From: Micromonospora saelicesensis
GTDB lineage: Bacteria > Actinomycetota > Actinomycetes > Mycobacteriales > Micromonosporaceae
NCBI RefSeq assembly: GCF_900091575.1
Contig: NZ_FMCR01000004.1
Coordinates: 62,001 to 126,000 of the forward strand
Direction: 5' to 3'
Length of the DNA: 64,000 nucleotides
Below the pieces are notes generated by a model. The model was given only the letters and a program-made list of their open reading frames with translations. It was not told the origin of the DNA and did not search any database. The position numbers and the translations under genes were made by a program. Of this stretch, positions 34,557 to 48,914 are shown one piece after another. The first letter of the stretch is position 1; each line of letters opens with the position of its first letter.

Positions 34557-35014
34557 TACTCGGCGTCCTCCGTCTTGCTCTGCGCTTCGGCCGGTGCGGC
34601 CTCCGTGGCCGGGGCGGCCTTCTTCGCCGCGGCCTTCCTCGGCGCTGCCGGCGCGACCGCTTCGACCGCCACAGTGATGTGGCAGGTGCGCTTGCGGATT
34701 CGGTACGCCCGACCCTGCGCCCGCGGCTGGAACCGCTTCATCGTCGGGCCCTCGTCCACGAAGGCCTCGCTGACGAGCAGCGCGTCGGGGTCCAGCCGCT
34801 CGTTGTTCTCCGCGTTGGCGATCGCGCTAGCGAGCACCTTGTACACCTGCTCGCTCGCAGCCTGCGGCGCGAACTGCAGCACCGTGAGCGCCTCCTTCGC
34901 GGGCAGGCCGCGGACGAGGTTGACCACCCGGCGCGCCTTCATCGGCGAGATGCGCACGTGCCGCGCAACCGCCCGCGCGCCCGGAAGCACCGGAGCGTCG
35001 CCCTTTCCTGGCAT
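34556..35014 (-). CDS. rplV: 50S ribosomal protein L22
   Basis: 152 residues with the tunnel-lining loop region (RFQPRAQGRAYRIRKRTCHI). An Ala/Glu/Lys-rich tail of about 35 residues follows the core. Confidence 0.97.
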   Translation of the reverse strand: MPGKGDAPVLPGARAVARHVRISPMKARRVVNLVRGLPAKEALTVLQFAPQAASEQVYKVLASAIANAENNERLDPDALLVSEAFVDEGPTMKRFQPRAQGRAYRIRKRTCHITVAVEAVAPAAPRKAAAKKAAPATEAAPAEAQSKTEDAE

Positions 35015-35055
35015 CGCTGTAACCCCTTGTTCCCTCTATCCGTATGCCCGCGGCG

Positions 35056-35337
35056 TCAGCGCCGACGGCTCTTCCGGTCGTCCTTCTCGTGACCCTTGAA
35101 CGTGCGGGTCAGCGCGAACTCGCCGAGCTTGTGCCCGACCATCGCCTCGGTCACGAACACCGGGACGTGCTTGCGTCCGTCATGCACGGCGATCGTGTGC
35201 CCCAGCATCTCGGGGATGATCGTCGAGCGCCGCGACCAGGTCTTGATCACGTTCTTGGAGCCCTTGTCGTTCTGAACTTCCACCTTCTTGAGCAGGTGGT
35301 CGTCTACGAACGGGCCCTTCTTCAGGCTGCGAGGCAT
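35056..35337 (-). CDS. rpsS: 30S ribosomal protein S19
   Basis: 93 residues (MPRSLKKGPFVDDHLLKKVE...) with FVTEAMVGHKLGEFALTRTF. Complete. Confidence 0.98.
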   Translation of the reverse strand: MPRSLKKGPFVDDHLLKKVEVQNDKGSKNVIKTWSRRSTIIPEMLGHTIAVHDGRKHVPVFVTEAMVGHKLGEFALTRTFKGHEKDDRKSRRR

Positions 35338-35349
35338 GTCTTATCTCCC

Positions 35350-36189
35350 TCAGCCGCGCTTACGCGTGGCGTAGCGGCGGCGGACGATCAGCCGGTCACT
35401 CGGCTGGCCCTTACGGCGGGTGCGGCCCTCGGGCTTACCCTGCGGGTTGACCGGGTGGCGACCACCGGAGGTCTTACCCTCACCACCACCGTGCGGGTGG
35501 TCGACCGGGTTCATGGCGACACCACGGACGGTCGGGCGCTTGCCCTTCCACCGCATACGGCCGGCCTTACCCCAGTTGATGTTCGACTGGTCGGCGTTGC
35601 CGATCTCGCCGACGCTGGCGCGGCAGCGCACGTCCACCCGCCGGATCTCGCCGGACGGCATACGAAGGGTCGCGTACGCGCCCTCGCGGCCGAGCAGCTG
35701 GATGCCGACGCCGGCGGAACGGGCCAGCTTGGCCCCGCCACCCGGACGCAGCTCCACGTTGTGAATCGTGGTACCGACCGGGATGTTGCGCAGCGGCAGG
35801 TTGTTACCCGGCTTGATGTCGGCGCCCGGGCCGGACTCGACGCGGTCGCCCTGCTTCATGTCCTTCGGCGCGATGATGTACCGCTTCTCGCCGTCGGCGT
35901 AGTGCAGCAGCGCGATGCGCGCCGTGCGGTTCGGGTCGTACTCGATGTGAGCGACCTTCGCCGGCACGCCGTCCTTGTCGACCCGCTTGAAGTCGATCAG
36001 ACGGTACTGACGCTTGTGACCGCCACCGTGGTGCCGCGTGGTGATCCGGCCGTGGGCGTTACGCCCGCCCTTCTTCGGCAACGGAGCCAGCAGCGACTTT
36101 TCCGGCGTGGACCGGGTGATCTCGGCGAAGTCAGCGACACTCGAGCCACGTCGGCCCGGCGTCGTCGGCTTGTACTTACGGATAGCCAT
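35350..36189 (-). CDS. rplB: 50S ribosomal protein L2
   Basis: 279 residues. The peptidyl-transferase-near segment GVAMNPVDHPHGGGEG is intact. 12 bases from each neighbour. Confidence 0.98.
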   Translation of the reverse strand: MAIRKYKPTTPGRRGSSVADFAEITRSTPEKSLLAPLPKKGGRNAHGRITTRHHGGGHKRQYRLIDFKRVDKDGVPAKVAHIEYDPNRTARIALLHYADGEKRYIIAPKDMKQGDRVESGPGADIKPGNNLPLRNIPVGTTIHNVELRPGGGAKLARSAGVGIQLLGREGAYATLRMPSGEIRRVDVRCRASVGEIGNADQSNINWGKAGRMRWKGKRPTVRGVAMNPVDHPHGGGEGKTSGGRHPVNPQGKPEGRTRRKGQPSDRLIVRRRYATRKRG

Positions 36190-36201
36190 TGTCTACACCC
36201 C

Positions 36202-36504
36202 TCAGCTGACCGGGCCGCCGAAGGCCTCGATGCGGTCACCGTCAGCCAGCTTCACGATCGCCCGCTTGGTCGCCTTGCGCTGACCGAAGCCGGTCTTGGT
36301 GCGCTTGCGCTTACCCTGGCGGTTGAGCGTGTTGACCGTCAGGACGCGGACGTTGAAGATCTGCTGGATAGCGATCTTGATCTCGGTCTTGTTCGCGTCC
36401 GGGTGCACCAGGAAGGTGTACCAGTTCCGGTTCAGCTCGCTGTAGCTCTTCTCCGAGACGACCGGCGCCACGATGATGTCGCGCGGGTCGGCGATCGTGC
36501 TCAC
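36202..36504 (-). CDS. rplW: 50S ribosomal protein L23
   Basis: 100 residues with NRNWYTFLVHPDANKTEIKI. The start overlaps the rplD stop by four bases. Confidence 0.97.
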   Translation of the reverse strand: MSTIADPRDIIVAPVVSEKSYSELNRNWYTFLVHPDANKTEIKIAIQQIFNVRVLTVNTLNRQGKRKRTKTGFGQRKATKRAIVKLADGDRIEAFGGPVS

Positions 36505-37151
36505 TTGCCACCCTCCTCGGTGGTCTCGGCGGGCACGCCCAGGAACTCGTCCAGGGCGTCCTTGGTGAAGACCACGTCGTCGGCCACGAGCACGTCGTAC
36601 GTGTTCAGCTGGCCGGACTCGATCAGGTGCACCCGCGGCTCGTTGCGCAGCGACACCCAGTTCAGTTCGTCGGTGCTGCTCAGCACGACCAGGACCCGAC
36701 GGGCCTCGGTGAGCTTGGTCAGCGTGGCCAGGGCCGCCTTGGTCGACGGCTTCTCGCCCGAGACGAACGCCTCGACGACGTGCACCTGCCCGGCGCGGGC
36801 CCGGTCGGAGAGGGCACCCCGCAGAGCGGCGGCCTTCATCTTCTTCGGGGTCCGCTGGCTGTAGTCGCGCGGCACGGGACCGTGCACGACGCCACCGCCG
36901 GCGAACTGCGGCGCGCGGATCGAGCCCTGCCGGGCGCGACCGGTGCCCTTCTGCTTGTACGGCTTCTTGCCGCCACCGGCGACCTCGCCGCGGGTCTTGG
37001 CCTTGTGCGTGCCCTGTCGGGCCGCCGCGAGCTGGGCCACCACGACCTGGTGCATCAGCGCGACGTTGGCCTGCACGTCGAAGATGTCCTCCGGCAGCTC
37101 CACGGAGCCGCTGGTGGTGCCTTCGACGGTGCGCACGTCAACGGTGGTCAC
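36501..37151 (-). CDS. rplD: 50S ribosomal protein L4
   Basis: 216 residues with the tunnel loop KPYKQKGTGRARQGSIRAPQ. The overlap with rplC is four bases. In E. coli L4 represses this operon; no such leader target can be recognised here. Confidence 0.97.
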   Translation of the reverse strand: MTTVDVRTVEGTTSGSVELPEDIFDVQANVALMHQVVVAQLAAARQGTHKAKTRGEVAGGGKKPYKQKGTGRARQGSIRAPQFAGGGVVHGPVPRDYSQRTPKKMKAAALRGALSDRARAGQVHVVEAFVSGEKPSTKAALATLTKLTEARRVLVVLSSTDELNWVSLRNEPRVHLIESGQLNTYDVLVADDVVFTKDALDEFLGVPAETTEEGGK

Positions 37152-37813
37152 TTGGCCGCACCGCCCTTCTTCACCTTGCTCTTGGCCGCGGTACGGACCA
37201 GAACGAGCGCGCCCTTGGGACCAGGAATGGCACCCCGGACGAGCAGCAGGTTGTTCTCGGTGTCGACCGCCTGGACGGTGAGGTTCTGCACGGTGTACCG
37301 CACGCCACCCATACGACCGGCCATCCGGGTGCCCTTGAAGACACGACCCGGAGTGGCGCAGGCGCCGATGGAGCCAGGCGAGCGGTGCTTGCGCTCGACG
37401 CCGTGCCCGGCGCCCAGGCCGTGGAAGCCGTGCCGTTTCATCGGGCCGGCGTAGCCCTTGCCCTTGGTCTTGCCGGTGACGTCGATGGTGACGCCGGCCG
37501 GGAACTCCTCGACCGTGACTTCCTGGCCGAGCGAGTATTCCCCAGCGTCCGTGGTGCGCAGCTCGACGATGTGCCGGCGCGGCGCCACGTCCGCCTTGGC
37601 GTAGTGCCCGCTGATCGGCTTCTTGACCTTGCGCGGGTCGATGGTGCCGTACGCGAGCTGGACCGCGGAGTAACCGTCCTTCTCGGCGCTACGAACCTGG
37701 CTGATGACGCACGGGCCGGCCTCGACCACGGTCACGGGAACAACACGGTTGTTCTCCCAGACCTGGGTCATGCCGAGCTTGGCGCCCAGGATCCCCTTGA
37801 CTTGCCTGTCCAT
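37148..37813 (-). CDS. rplC: 50S ribosomal protein L3
   Basis: 221 residues (MDRQVKGILGAKLGMTQVWE...) with KRHGFHGLGAGHGVERKHRS. Complete. Confidence 0.98.
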   Translation of the reverse strand: MDRQVKGILGAKLGMTQVWENNRVVPVTVVEAGPCVISQVRSAEKDGYSAVQLAYGTIDPRKVKKPISGHYAKADVAPRRHIVELRTTDAGEYSLGQEVTVEEFPAGVTIDVTGKTKGKGYAGPMKRHGFHGLGAGHGVERKHRSPGSIGACATPGRVFKGTRMAGRMGGVRYTVQNLTVQAVDTENNLLLVRGAIPGPKGALVLVRTAAKSKVKKGGAAK

Positions 37814-37824
37814 TTGTCCGGTCC

Positions 37825-38133
37825 CTACAGCTTGATCTCGATGTCGACGCCAGCCGGCAGGTCGAGGCGCATGAGCGAGTCGACCGTCTTCGGGGTCGGG
37901 TCGATGATGTCGATCAGCCGCTTGTGCGTGCGCATCTCGAAGTGCTCGCGCGAGTCCTTGTACTTGTGCGGCGAGCGGATAACGCAGAAACGGTTGATCT
38001 CCGTGGGCAGCGGCACCGGGCCCGCGACCTGCGCCCCGGTGCGCGTCACCGTCTCGACGATCTTCCGAGCCGAGGAGTCGACGACCTCGTGGTCATAGGC
38101 CTTGAGCCGGATGCGGATCTTCTGTCCCGCCAT
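37825..38133 (-). CDS. rpsJ: 30S ribosomal protein S10
   Basis: 102 residues from the ATG at 38133 ([20 protein letters not shown]). The open frame reaches 38193, but the extra residues lack similarity. First gene of the S10-spc operon; also a partner of NusB in antitermination. Confidence 0.98.
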
Positions 38134-38211
38134 GGTGGCTTCTGTTCCTTCTCTCGATGCCGCTGTGTTGCGGGCGCCTGTACCGGCTGGCACAGGCCCA
38201 CTTCGCCGACC

Positions 38212-38230
38212 CCCGCGGTCGGGCGTGTCG
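38212..38230 (-). promoter_or_regulatory. Leader motif shared with the str operon (S10 copy)
   Basis: CGACACGCCCGACCGCGGG on the minus strand, about 80 bases before rpsJ. The following bases make a CCGACC-GCGGG-GGTCGG hairpin. The same 19 bases recur before rpsL at 43022-43040. Confidence 0.6.
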
Positions 38231-38262
38231 CGCCCTCGGGCCGAGCTCCGCCCCTAGGTACC

Positions 38263-38291
38263 GGAGTGGTGCTGACCGCACGGGGGGTCAA
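38263..38291 (-). promoter_or_regulatory. Weak candidate S10 operon promoter
   Basis: Minus strand: TTGACC (38291-38286), 17-base spacer, CACTCC (38268-38263). The -35 box equals that of the rpsL promoter but the -10 is poor. Confidence 0.35.
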
Positions 38292-38329
38292 GGCGCCGAT
38301 CGCATTACCGCGACCTAAACGCCGTGCGA

Positions 38330-38360
38330 GGGTGGTTGGCGACTGGGCCGCCAACCACCC
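38330..38360 (-). terminator. tuf terminator
   Basis: Perfect 12-bp stem (GGGTGGTTGGCG with its complement), loop of seven bases, about 120 bases after the tuf stop. It divides the str from the S10 operon. Confidence 0.75.
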
Positions 38361-38483
38361 TACGCTCGACTGCCTCGCCACCCGGAGGTTCAGCGGAAGC
38401 CGAACACAGGCGACGAACTGTCGTTACGCAACCTGACTAGTATGCCGCACGACCGGCGGCGGGTCTAATCGGGGTTACCTAGT

Positions 38484-39677
38484 TCACTTGTTAATCTTGG
38501 TGACGAACCCGGCGCCGACGGTGCGGCCACCCTCGCGGATCGCGAACTTGAGGTTCTCCTCCATGGCGATGGGCTGGATCAGCTTCACCGACATGGACGT
38601 GTTGTCACCCGGCATGACCATCTCGGTGCCCTCGGGGAGGGTGACGACACCGGTGACGTCCGTGGTCCGGAAGTAGAACTGCGGCCGGTAGTTCTGGAAG
38701 AACGGGGTGTGACGGCCACCCTCCTCCTTGGAGAGGATGTAGACCGTCGCCTCGAACTCCGTGTGCGGGGTGTTCGAGCCCGGCTTCACGACGACCATGC
38801 CGCGCTCGACCTCGTCGCGCTTGGTACCACGCAGCAGCAGGCCGACGTTCTCGCCTGCGCGGGCGTCGTCCAGGGTCTTCCGGAACATCTCGATCGCGGT
38901 GACCTTGGTCTTGAAGCTCTTCTCCTTGATACCGACGAGCTCAACATCCTCGTTCGGCAGGAGAACGCCGCGCTCCACGCGACCGGTGACGACGGTGCCA
39001 CGACCGGTGATCGTGAACACGTCCTCAACCGGCATCAGGAACGGCTTGTCAACCTCGCGCTCCGGCTGCGGGATCGAGGTGTCGACAGCGGTCATCAGGT
39101 CCAGCAGCTTGCCGGTCCACTCGGGGTCACCCTCGAGGGCCTTCAGCGCCGAAACCCGAACGACCGGCAGGTCGTCACCCGGGTACTCCTGCGAGGAGAG
39201 CAGCTCACGGACCTCGAGCTCGACGAGCTCCAGGAGCTCCTCGTCATCGACCATGTCGCTCTTGTTGAGCGCCACGACGATGTACGGCACACCGACCTGA
39301 CGGGCCAGCAGCACGTGCTCGCGGGTCTGCGGCATCGGGCCGTCGGTCGCCGCGACCACCAGGATCGCGCCGTCCATCTGCGCGGCACCGGTGATCATGT
39401 TCTTGATGTAGTCGGCGTGCCCAGGGCAGTCGACGTGCGCGTAGTGCCGCGACTCGGTCTGGTACTCGACGTGCGCGATCGAGATCGTGATGCCGCGGGC
39501 CTTCTCCTCCGGCGCCTTGTCGATCTCGTCGAACGGCGTGTAGGGGTTCAGGTCCGGGTACTGGTCGTGCAGGACCTTGGTGATGGCCGCCGTCAGCGTC
39601 GTCTTACCGTGGTCGATGTGACCAATGGTGCCGATGTTGACGTGCGGCTTAGTCCGCTCGAACTTAGCCTTCGCCAC
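38484..39677 (-). CDS. tuf: Elongation factor Tu
   Basis: 397 residues, three domains. G1 motif GHIDHGKT at 19-26, DCPGHADYIKNM, and the NKSD guanine-specificity motif. Delivers aminoacyl-tRNA to the ribosome. The gap to fusA (39678-39889) has no gene and may hold a tuf-specific promoter, which I could not define. Confidence 0.98.
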   Translation of the reverse strand: MAKAKFERTKPHVNIGTIGHIDHGKTTLTAAITKVLHDQYPDLNPYTPFDEIDKAPEEKARGITISIAHVEYQTESRHYAHVDCPGHADYIKNMITGAAQMDGAILVVAATDGPMPQTREHVLLARQVGVPYIVVALNKSDMVDDEELLELVELEVRELLSSQEYPGDDLPVVRVSALKALEGDPEWTGKLLDLMTAVDTSIPQPEREVDKPFLMPVEDVFTITGRGTVVTGRVERGVLLPNEDVELVGIKEKSFKTKVTAIEMFRKTLDDARAGENVGLLLRGTKRDEVERGMVVVKPGSNTPHTEFEATVYILSKEEGGRHTPFFQNYRPQFYFRTTDVTGVVTLPEGTEMVMPGDNTSMSVKLIQPIAMEENLKFAIREGGRTVGAGFVTKINK

Positions 39678-39889
39678 TGGTGTCCTCCTGTGGACTTCTT
39701 GGTTCGTACGCCCGGCGCGCCGGTCGGCGCTTAGGACTCTGTCGACAGCCTTTCCGGCCTGACGGCCGGAGAGCCTTTGTGGGTTCTGCGGCGATGAAGC
39801 CTACAGGCCCGGTCTCACGCGATCCGATCGTGGTGGCCGCGGGCGGGTGAACCCTCCCGCGACCAACCACGAATCACCTGCTCAGAGCG

Positions 39890-41986
<2,097 letters not shown>

Positions 41987-42060
41987 TTCAATCCCTACTT
42001 ATCGTCGTCTCGACTCAACTGGTGGCGGTTCCGGCGCCCGGAGGCGCCGGAACCAGGGTG

Positions 42061-42531
42061 TTACCAGCGGTAGTGCGCGAAGGCCTTGTTCGACTCGGCC
42101 ATCTTGTGCGTGTCCTCGCGCCGCTTGACGGCGGCACCGAGGCCGTTGCTCGCGTCCAGCAGCTCGTTCATCAGCCGCTCGACCATGGTCTTCTCGCGCC
42201 GGGCGCGGGAGTACGTGACCAGCCAGCGCAGGCCCAGGGTGGTCGCCCGGGTCGGGCGGACCTCGACCGGAACCTGGTAGGTGGCGCCACCGACACGACG
42301 GCTGCGCACCTCGAGGGTCGGCTTGACGTTGTCCATCGCCCGCTTGAGGGTGACGACCGGGTCGGTGCCGGACTTCTCGCGGCAGCCCTCGAGGGCCGCG
42401 TACACGATGGACTCGGCGAGCTGACGCTTGCCGCGGAGCAGGATCTTGTTCACCAGCTGGGTGACCAGCGGCGAGTTGTACACCGGGTCAGCGACCAGTG
42501 GCCGCCGCGGAGCGGGTCCCTTACGCGGCAT
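42061..42531 (-). CDS. rpsG: 30S ribosomal protein S7
   Basis: 156 residues from the ATG at 42531 (MPRKGPAPRRPLVADPVYNS), one base after the rpsL stop. The longer open frame to 42591 lies inside rpsL. C-terminal HKMAESNKAFAHYRW is conserved. Confidence 0.97.
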   Translation of the reverse strand: MPRKGPAPRRPLVADPVYNSPLVTQLVNKILLRGKRQLAESIVYAALEGCREKSGTDPVVTLKRAMDNVKPTLEVRSRRVGGATYQVPVEVRPTRATTLGLRWLVTYSRARREKTMVERLMNELLDASNGLGAAVKRREDTHKMAESNKAFAHYRW

Positions 42532-42532
42532 G

Positions 42533-42907
42533 TCAGCTCTTCTCCTTCTTCGCGCCGTAACGGCTGCGCGCCTGCTTGCGGTTGCGGACACCCTGGGTGT
42601 CCAGCGAGCCGCGAACGATCTTGTACCGCACGCCGGGGAGGTCCTTCACCCGGCCACCGCGAACGAGCACGATCGAGTGCTCCTGCAGGTTGTGACCGAC
42701 GCCGGGGATGTAGGCGGTCACCTCGATCTGGCTGCTGAGCTTCACGCGAGCGACCTTGCGCAGCGCCGAGTTCGGCTTCTTCGGGGTGGTGGTGTACACG
42801 CGGGTGCACACGCCGCGCCGCTGAGGGGAACCCTTCAGCGCCGGGGTCTTGGTCTTGGTCGTCTTCGCCTGGCGGCCCTTTCGGACCAGCTGCTGGATCG
42901 TGGGCAC
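42533..42907 (-). CDS. rpsL: 30S ribosomal protein S12
   Basis: 124 residues. The streptomycin-contact positions are wild type (lysine in TTPKKPNSA and lysine before DLPGV), so no resistance allele is present. First gene of the str operon. Confidence 0.98.
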   Translation of the reverse strand: MPTIQQLVRKGRQAKTTKTKTPALKGSPQRRGVCTRVYTTTPKKPNSALRKVARVKLSSQIEVTAYIPGVGHNLQEHSIVLVRGGRVKDLPGVRYKIVRGSLDTQGVRNRKQARSRYGAKKEKS

Positions 42908-43021
42908 CGGGTTTCTCCGCTCCCTTCGGCCGCATCCGCGGCCGCGCCGTCTGCTCGTTAGCCGGCCTGATGACCGGCTCTCCTACATTCCAACCAGGGT
43001 CGCCTTGCGGAGACCCCGGCA

Positions 43022-43040
43022 CCCGCGGTCGGGCGTGTCG
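43022..43040 (-). promoter_or_regulatory. Leader motif shared with the S10 operon (str copy)
   Basis: The same 19-base minus-strand motif as at 38212-38230, here about 115 bases before rpsL within the leader transcript. Confidence 0.6.
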
Positions 43041-43201
43041 CCCTCGTCACGGCCCCGTTGCGACGCTCTCGCGTTCGTACCGGGTTTTGTCACCGGCGCG
43101 CGGGTCGCCCCGCCCCGGATCTTTGGCTTGTCGTGCCGCCGCCCGTAAGCCGGAAACAGCGCACGCACGAGTTGCCCGGGCATGCCCGGGCACAAGGGGA
43201 A

Positions 43202-43230
43202 AGAGTACCTACCACAACCGCCCAGGTCAA
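43202..43230 (-). promoter_or_regulatory. Probable rpsL (str operon) promoter
   Basis: Minus strand: TTGACC (43230-43225), 17-base spacer, TACTCT (43207-43202). Both hexamers and the spacing are good for the housekeeping sigma factor. Confidence 0.7.
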
Positions 43231-43414
43231 AACGGAATGGCCCGGCGGCTGTCTCACACCCGCCGGCCGGATCTCGTCCTGCCCTGTCGCCCGCGATGGG
43301 CACCTACGAATACAAGTGTACCGGCTTCCCCGCAGAAGCACCCATCGCCCCCGGGGTGACCGGAAGCCTTCCGCGGAAAACCCCCGTCAGGTGCCGGATC
43401 TGTCGGTGCAGACC

Positions 43415-44383
43415 TCACGTCAGGGCGAGAAGCAGGGCAAGACCCAGGCCCAGCAGGCTGAGCAGTGCCCCCGCCGCGCCGCAGCTGATCCCGGCCATCG
43501 CCAGCCCTCGACCGGTGAACTGGACCGCGGAGGGCGCGGTCGGCCGCCGGATCTGCCTCCGGGCGAGCAGCCCGATGACGACCGCAGCCCCGCCGGCCAG
43601 CACACCCAGCGCGGCGAACGCCCCGGAGGCCCAGGCCCCGCCGTCGTTCTTGAAGGCCACTCCGAAGCAGATCACCAGCAGTGAGACCAGAAGTGACGCG
43701 ATCCCCGCCACCAACGCCCCGATGGCCAGCCCGGAGGTGACCGGCGCCACGTCCAGGTGCACGACGCCGAACGGCGTACCCGAAACCGCCTCCACCCGCT
43801 TCGGCGGCCGGCGTTGGTCGTCGGTGGGCGGCGGTACCGAACGCCCCGGCGTGCCACCCCACCCGGGGCCGTGCCCCGGCGGCGGCGGACCCCAGCCGGG
43901 CGGCACCCCGGGCCCGGACGGTGGCGGGCCCCAGCCGTGCGGCGCAGCGGGCCCAGACGAGGGCGGACCCCACCCGGGCGGCACACCCGGCCCAGATGGG
44001 GACGGACCCCACCCCGGTGGCACAGCCGGCCCAGACGAGGGCGGCCCCCAGCCGTACGGCACTCCCGGTCCAGCCGCCGGCGGGCCCCAGCCGGGCGGCA
44101 CACCCGGCCCGGAGGTGGGCGGGCCCCAGCCCTGCTGTGTCGAGGTCGACGCGCTGGAGACCGGGTACGGCTGGTCGGAGCCGGGCGCCTCGGTCGCGCC
44201 CCAGCCGTTCGGACCCGAACCGGGGGGCGGCGCCGCAGGGGACGGCGGGCCCGGGGTGGACACCGGTGGGTGCGGCTCGCCGCTCGGACCGGGTCGCGCC
44301 CAGTCGCTCGGCTCGGATGGCGAAGCCGACGGGTCCGGCGGGCCGGCCGGTTCGTCCGCAGGGGGCCGCGCCGGTTCCGTCAC
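43415..44383 (-). CDS. DUF4190-type membrane protein with Gly/Pro/Trp repeats
   Basis: 322 residues from the GTG at 44383, which has AGGAGG five bases upstream. An N-terminal Pro/Ser-rich part is followed by about seven imperfect copies of a 16-17-residue unit (GWGPPxSGPGVPP; roughly 95-185), then three or four hydrophobic segments with small-residue-rich loops (GLAIGALVAGIASLLVSLLV). The cytoplasmic Pro-rich part may be disordered. The function is unknown. It lies between rpoC and rpsL in the same direction as the next membrane protein. Confidence 0.75.
   Translation of the reverse strand: MTEPARPPADEPAGPPDPSASPSEPSDWARPGPSGEPHPPVSTPGPPSPAAPPPGSGPNGWGATEAPGSDQPYPVSSASTSTQQGWGPPTSGPGVPPGWGPPAAGPGVPYGWGPPSSGPAVPPGWGPSPSGPGVPPGWGPPSSGPAAPHGWGPPPSGPGVPPGWGPPPPGHGPGWGGTPGRSVPPPTDDQRRPPKRVEAVSGTPFGVVHLDVAPVTSGLAIGALVAGIASLLVSLLVICFGVAFKNDGGAWASGAFAALGVLAGGAAVVIGLLARRQIRRPTAPSAVQFTGRGLAMAGISCGAAGALLSLLGLGLALLLALT
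43860..44130. repeat. Tandem coding repeat (GWGPP unit)
   Basis: About 48-51-base units, each with CCCAGCCGGGCGGCACxCCCGGCCC-like cores on the plus strand. They code for the Gly-Trp-Gly-Pro-Pro units of the protein at 43415. Copy number is likely to vary between strains. Confidence 0.75.
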
Positions 44384-44483
44384 GAGGTCCTCCTGTCGAA
44401 AGGCCGCCACCGTCACACGGTGGACACCGGCCAGGCTACCGCCGCGAGCACCGCCGCCCGCGCCGGGCGCGGCCACCGGTGGC

Positions 44484-44852
44484 TCAGTCCATGTTCGCCG
44501 GGTAGTCGTGGCCGAACGGGGCGCCGGCCAACCTGACCACCCCGATGACCACCGCGGCCACCACGCTGACCGCGACCAGCACCAGGCCGGTCCAGGCCAT
44601 CCACTCCCCCCGTCGCAGCCAGACGCCGCCGGTCAGGAAACCCCCCGAGGCGTACGCCTCGCGGCGCGCCTGCCGGGCCAGTTGCAGGGCCACCGTGGCC
44701 GGCACCACGCCACCGATGAACAGCCCGGTCAGCATGCCGAGCAGGCCCAGCGCGAAGACCGCCCGCGCCTTCGTGGCGCGGGCCGGGTCCGGGTCCAGCG
44801 GGTGGCGCAGGCCCTGCTGGGCGACGGACACCTGCCCGGGTGCGGTCGTCAT
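44484..44852 (-). CDS. Small DUF4190-like membrane protein
   Basis: 122 residues with two membrane segments (AVFALGLLGMLTGLFIGGVV; WTGLVLVAVSVVAAVVIGVV) joined by a basic loop (QLARQARREAYASGG). The segment ARREAYASGGFLTGG is the reentrant-like part of DUF4190. It is 100 bases from its larger homolog at 43415, which suggests a paired function in the membrane. Confidence 0.75.
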   Translation of the reverse strand: MTTAPGQVSVAQQGLRHPLDPDPARATKARAVFALGLLGMLTGLFIGGVVPATVALQLARQARREAYASGGFLTGGVWLRRGEWMAWTGLVLVAVSVVAAVVIGVVRLAGAPFGHDYPANMD

Positions 44853-44896
44853 CCCCCCATCATGCCGAACCCGGCCCGGGGGTGGGTGGGCACGGA

Positions 44897-44936
44897 CACG
44901 ACGAGGCCCCCGGCTTTCACCGGGGGCCTCGTCGTG
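44897..44936 (-). terminator. rpoBC operon terminator
   Basis: Perfect 17-bp stem (CACGACGAGGCCCCCGG with its complement), loop CTTTCA, ten bases after the rpoC stop. Confidence 0.9.
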
Positions 44937-44946
44937 TGACTGGTGC

Positions 44947-48834
<3,888 letters not shown>

Positions 48835-48914
48835 TATGTCCCCTATGTCGTCGTCTGTACTGCTAATTCTCGGGTGGGGTCGGGGGCCGGCGAGCCGGCC
48901 CCCGACCGCTCACC

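Larger units (their letters stand above)
42908..43414 (-). other. str operon leader and upstream spacer
   Basis: About 500 bases without a gene. It contains the rpsL promoter (43202-43230), a predicted transcript leader of roughly 290 bases, the shared leader motif (43022-43040), and palindromes such as GCCCGGGCATGCCCGGGC near 43173-43190. Confidence 0.6.

Noticed and set aside
38255..38260. TACCTA as -10 of the S10 operon
   Set aside because: The only good -35 (TTGACC) is 25 bases away, too far for a normal spacer.
39678..39889. tuf-specific promoter in the fusA-tuf gap
   Set aside because: A TAGGCT box exists at 39798-39803, but no -35 box lies at fitting distance.
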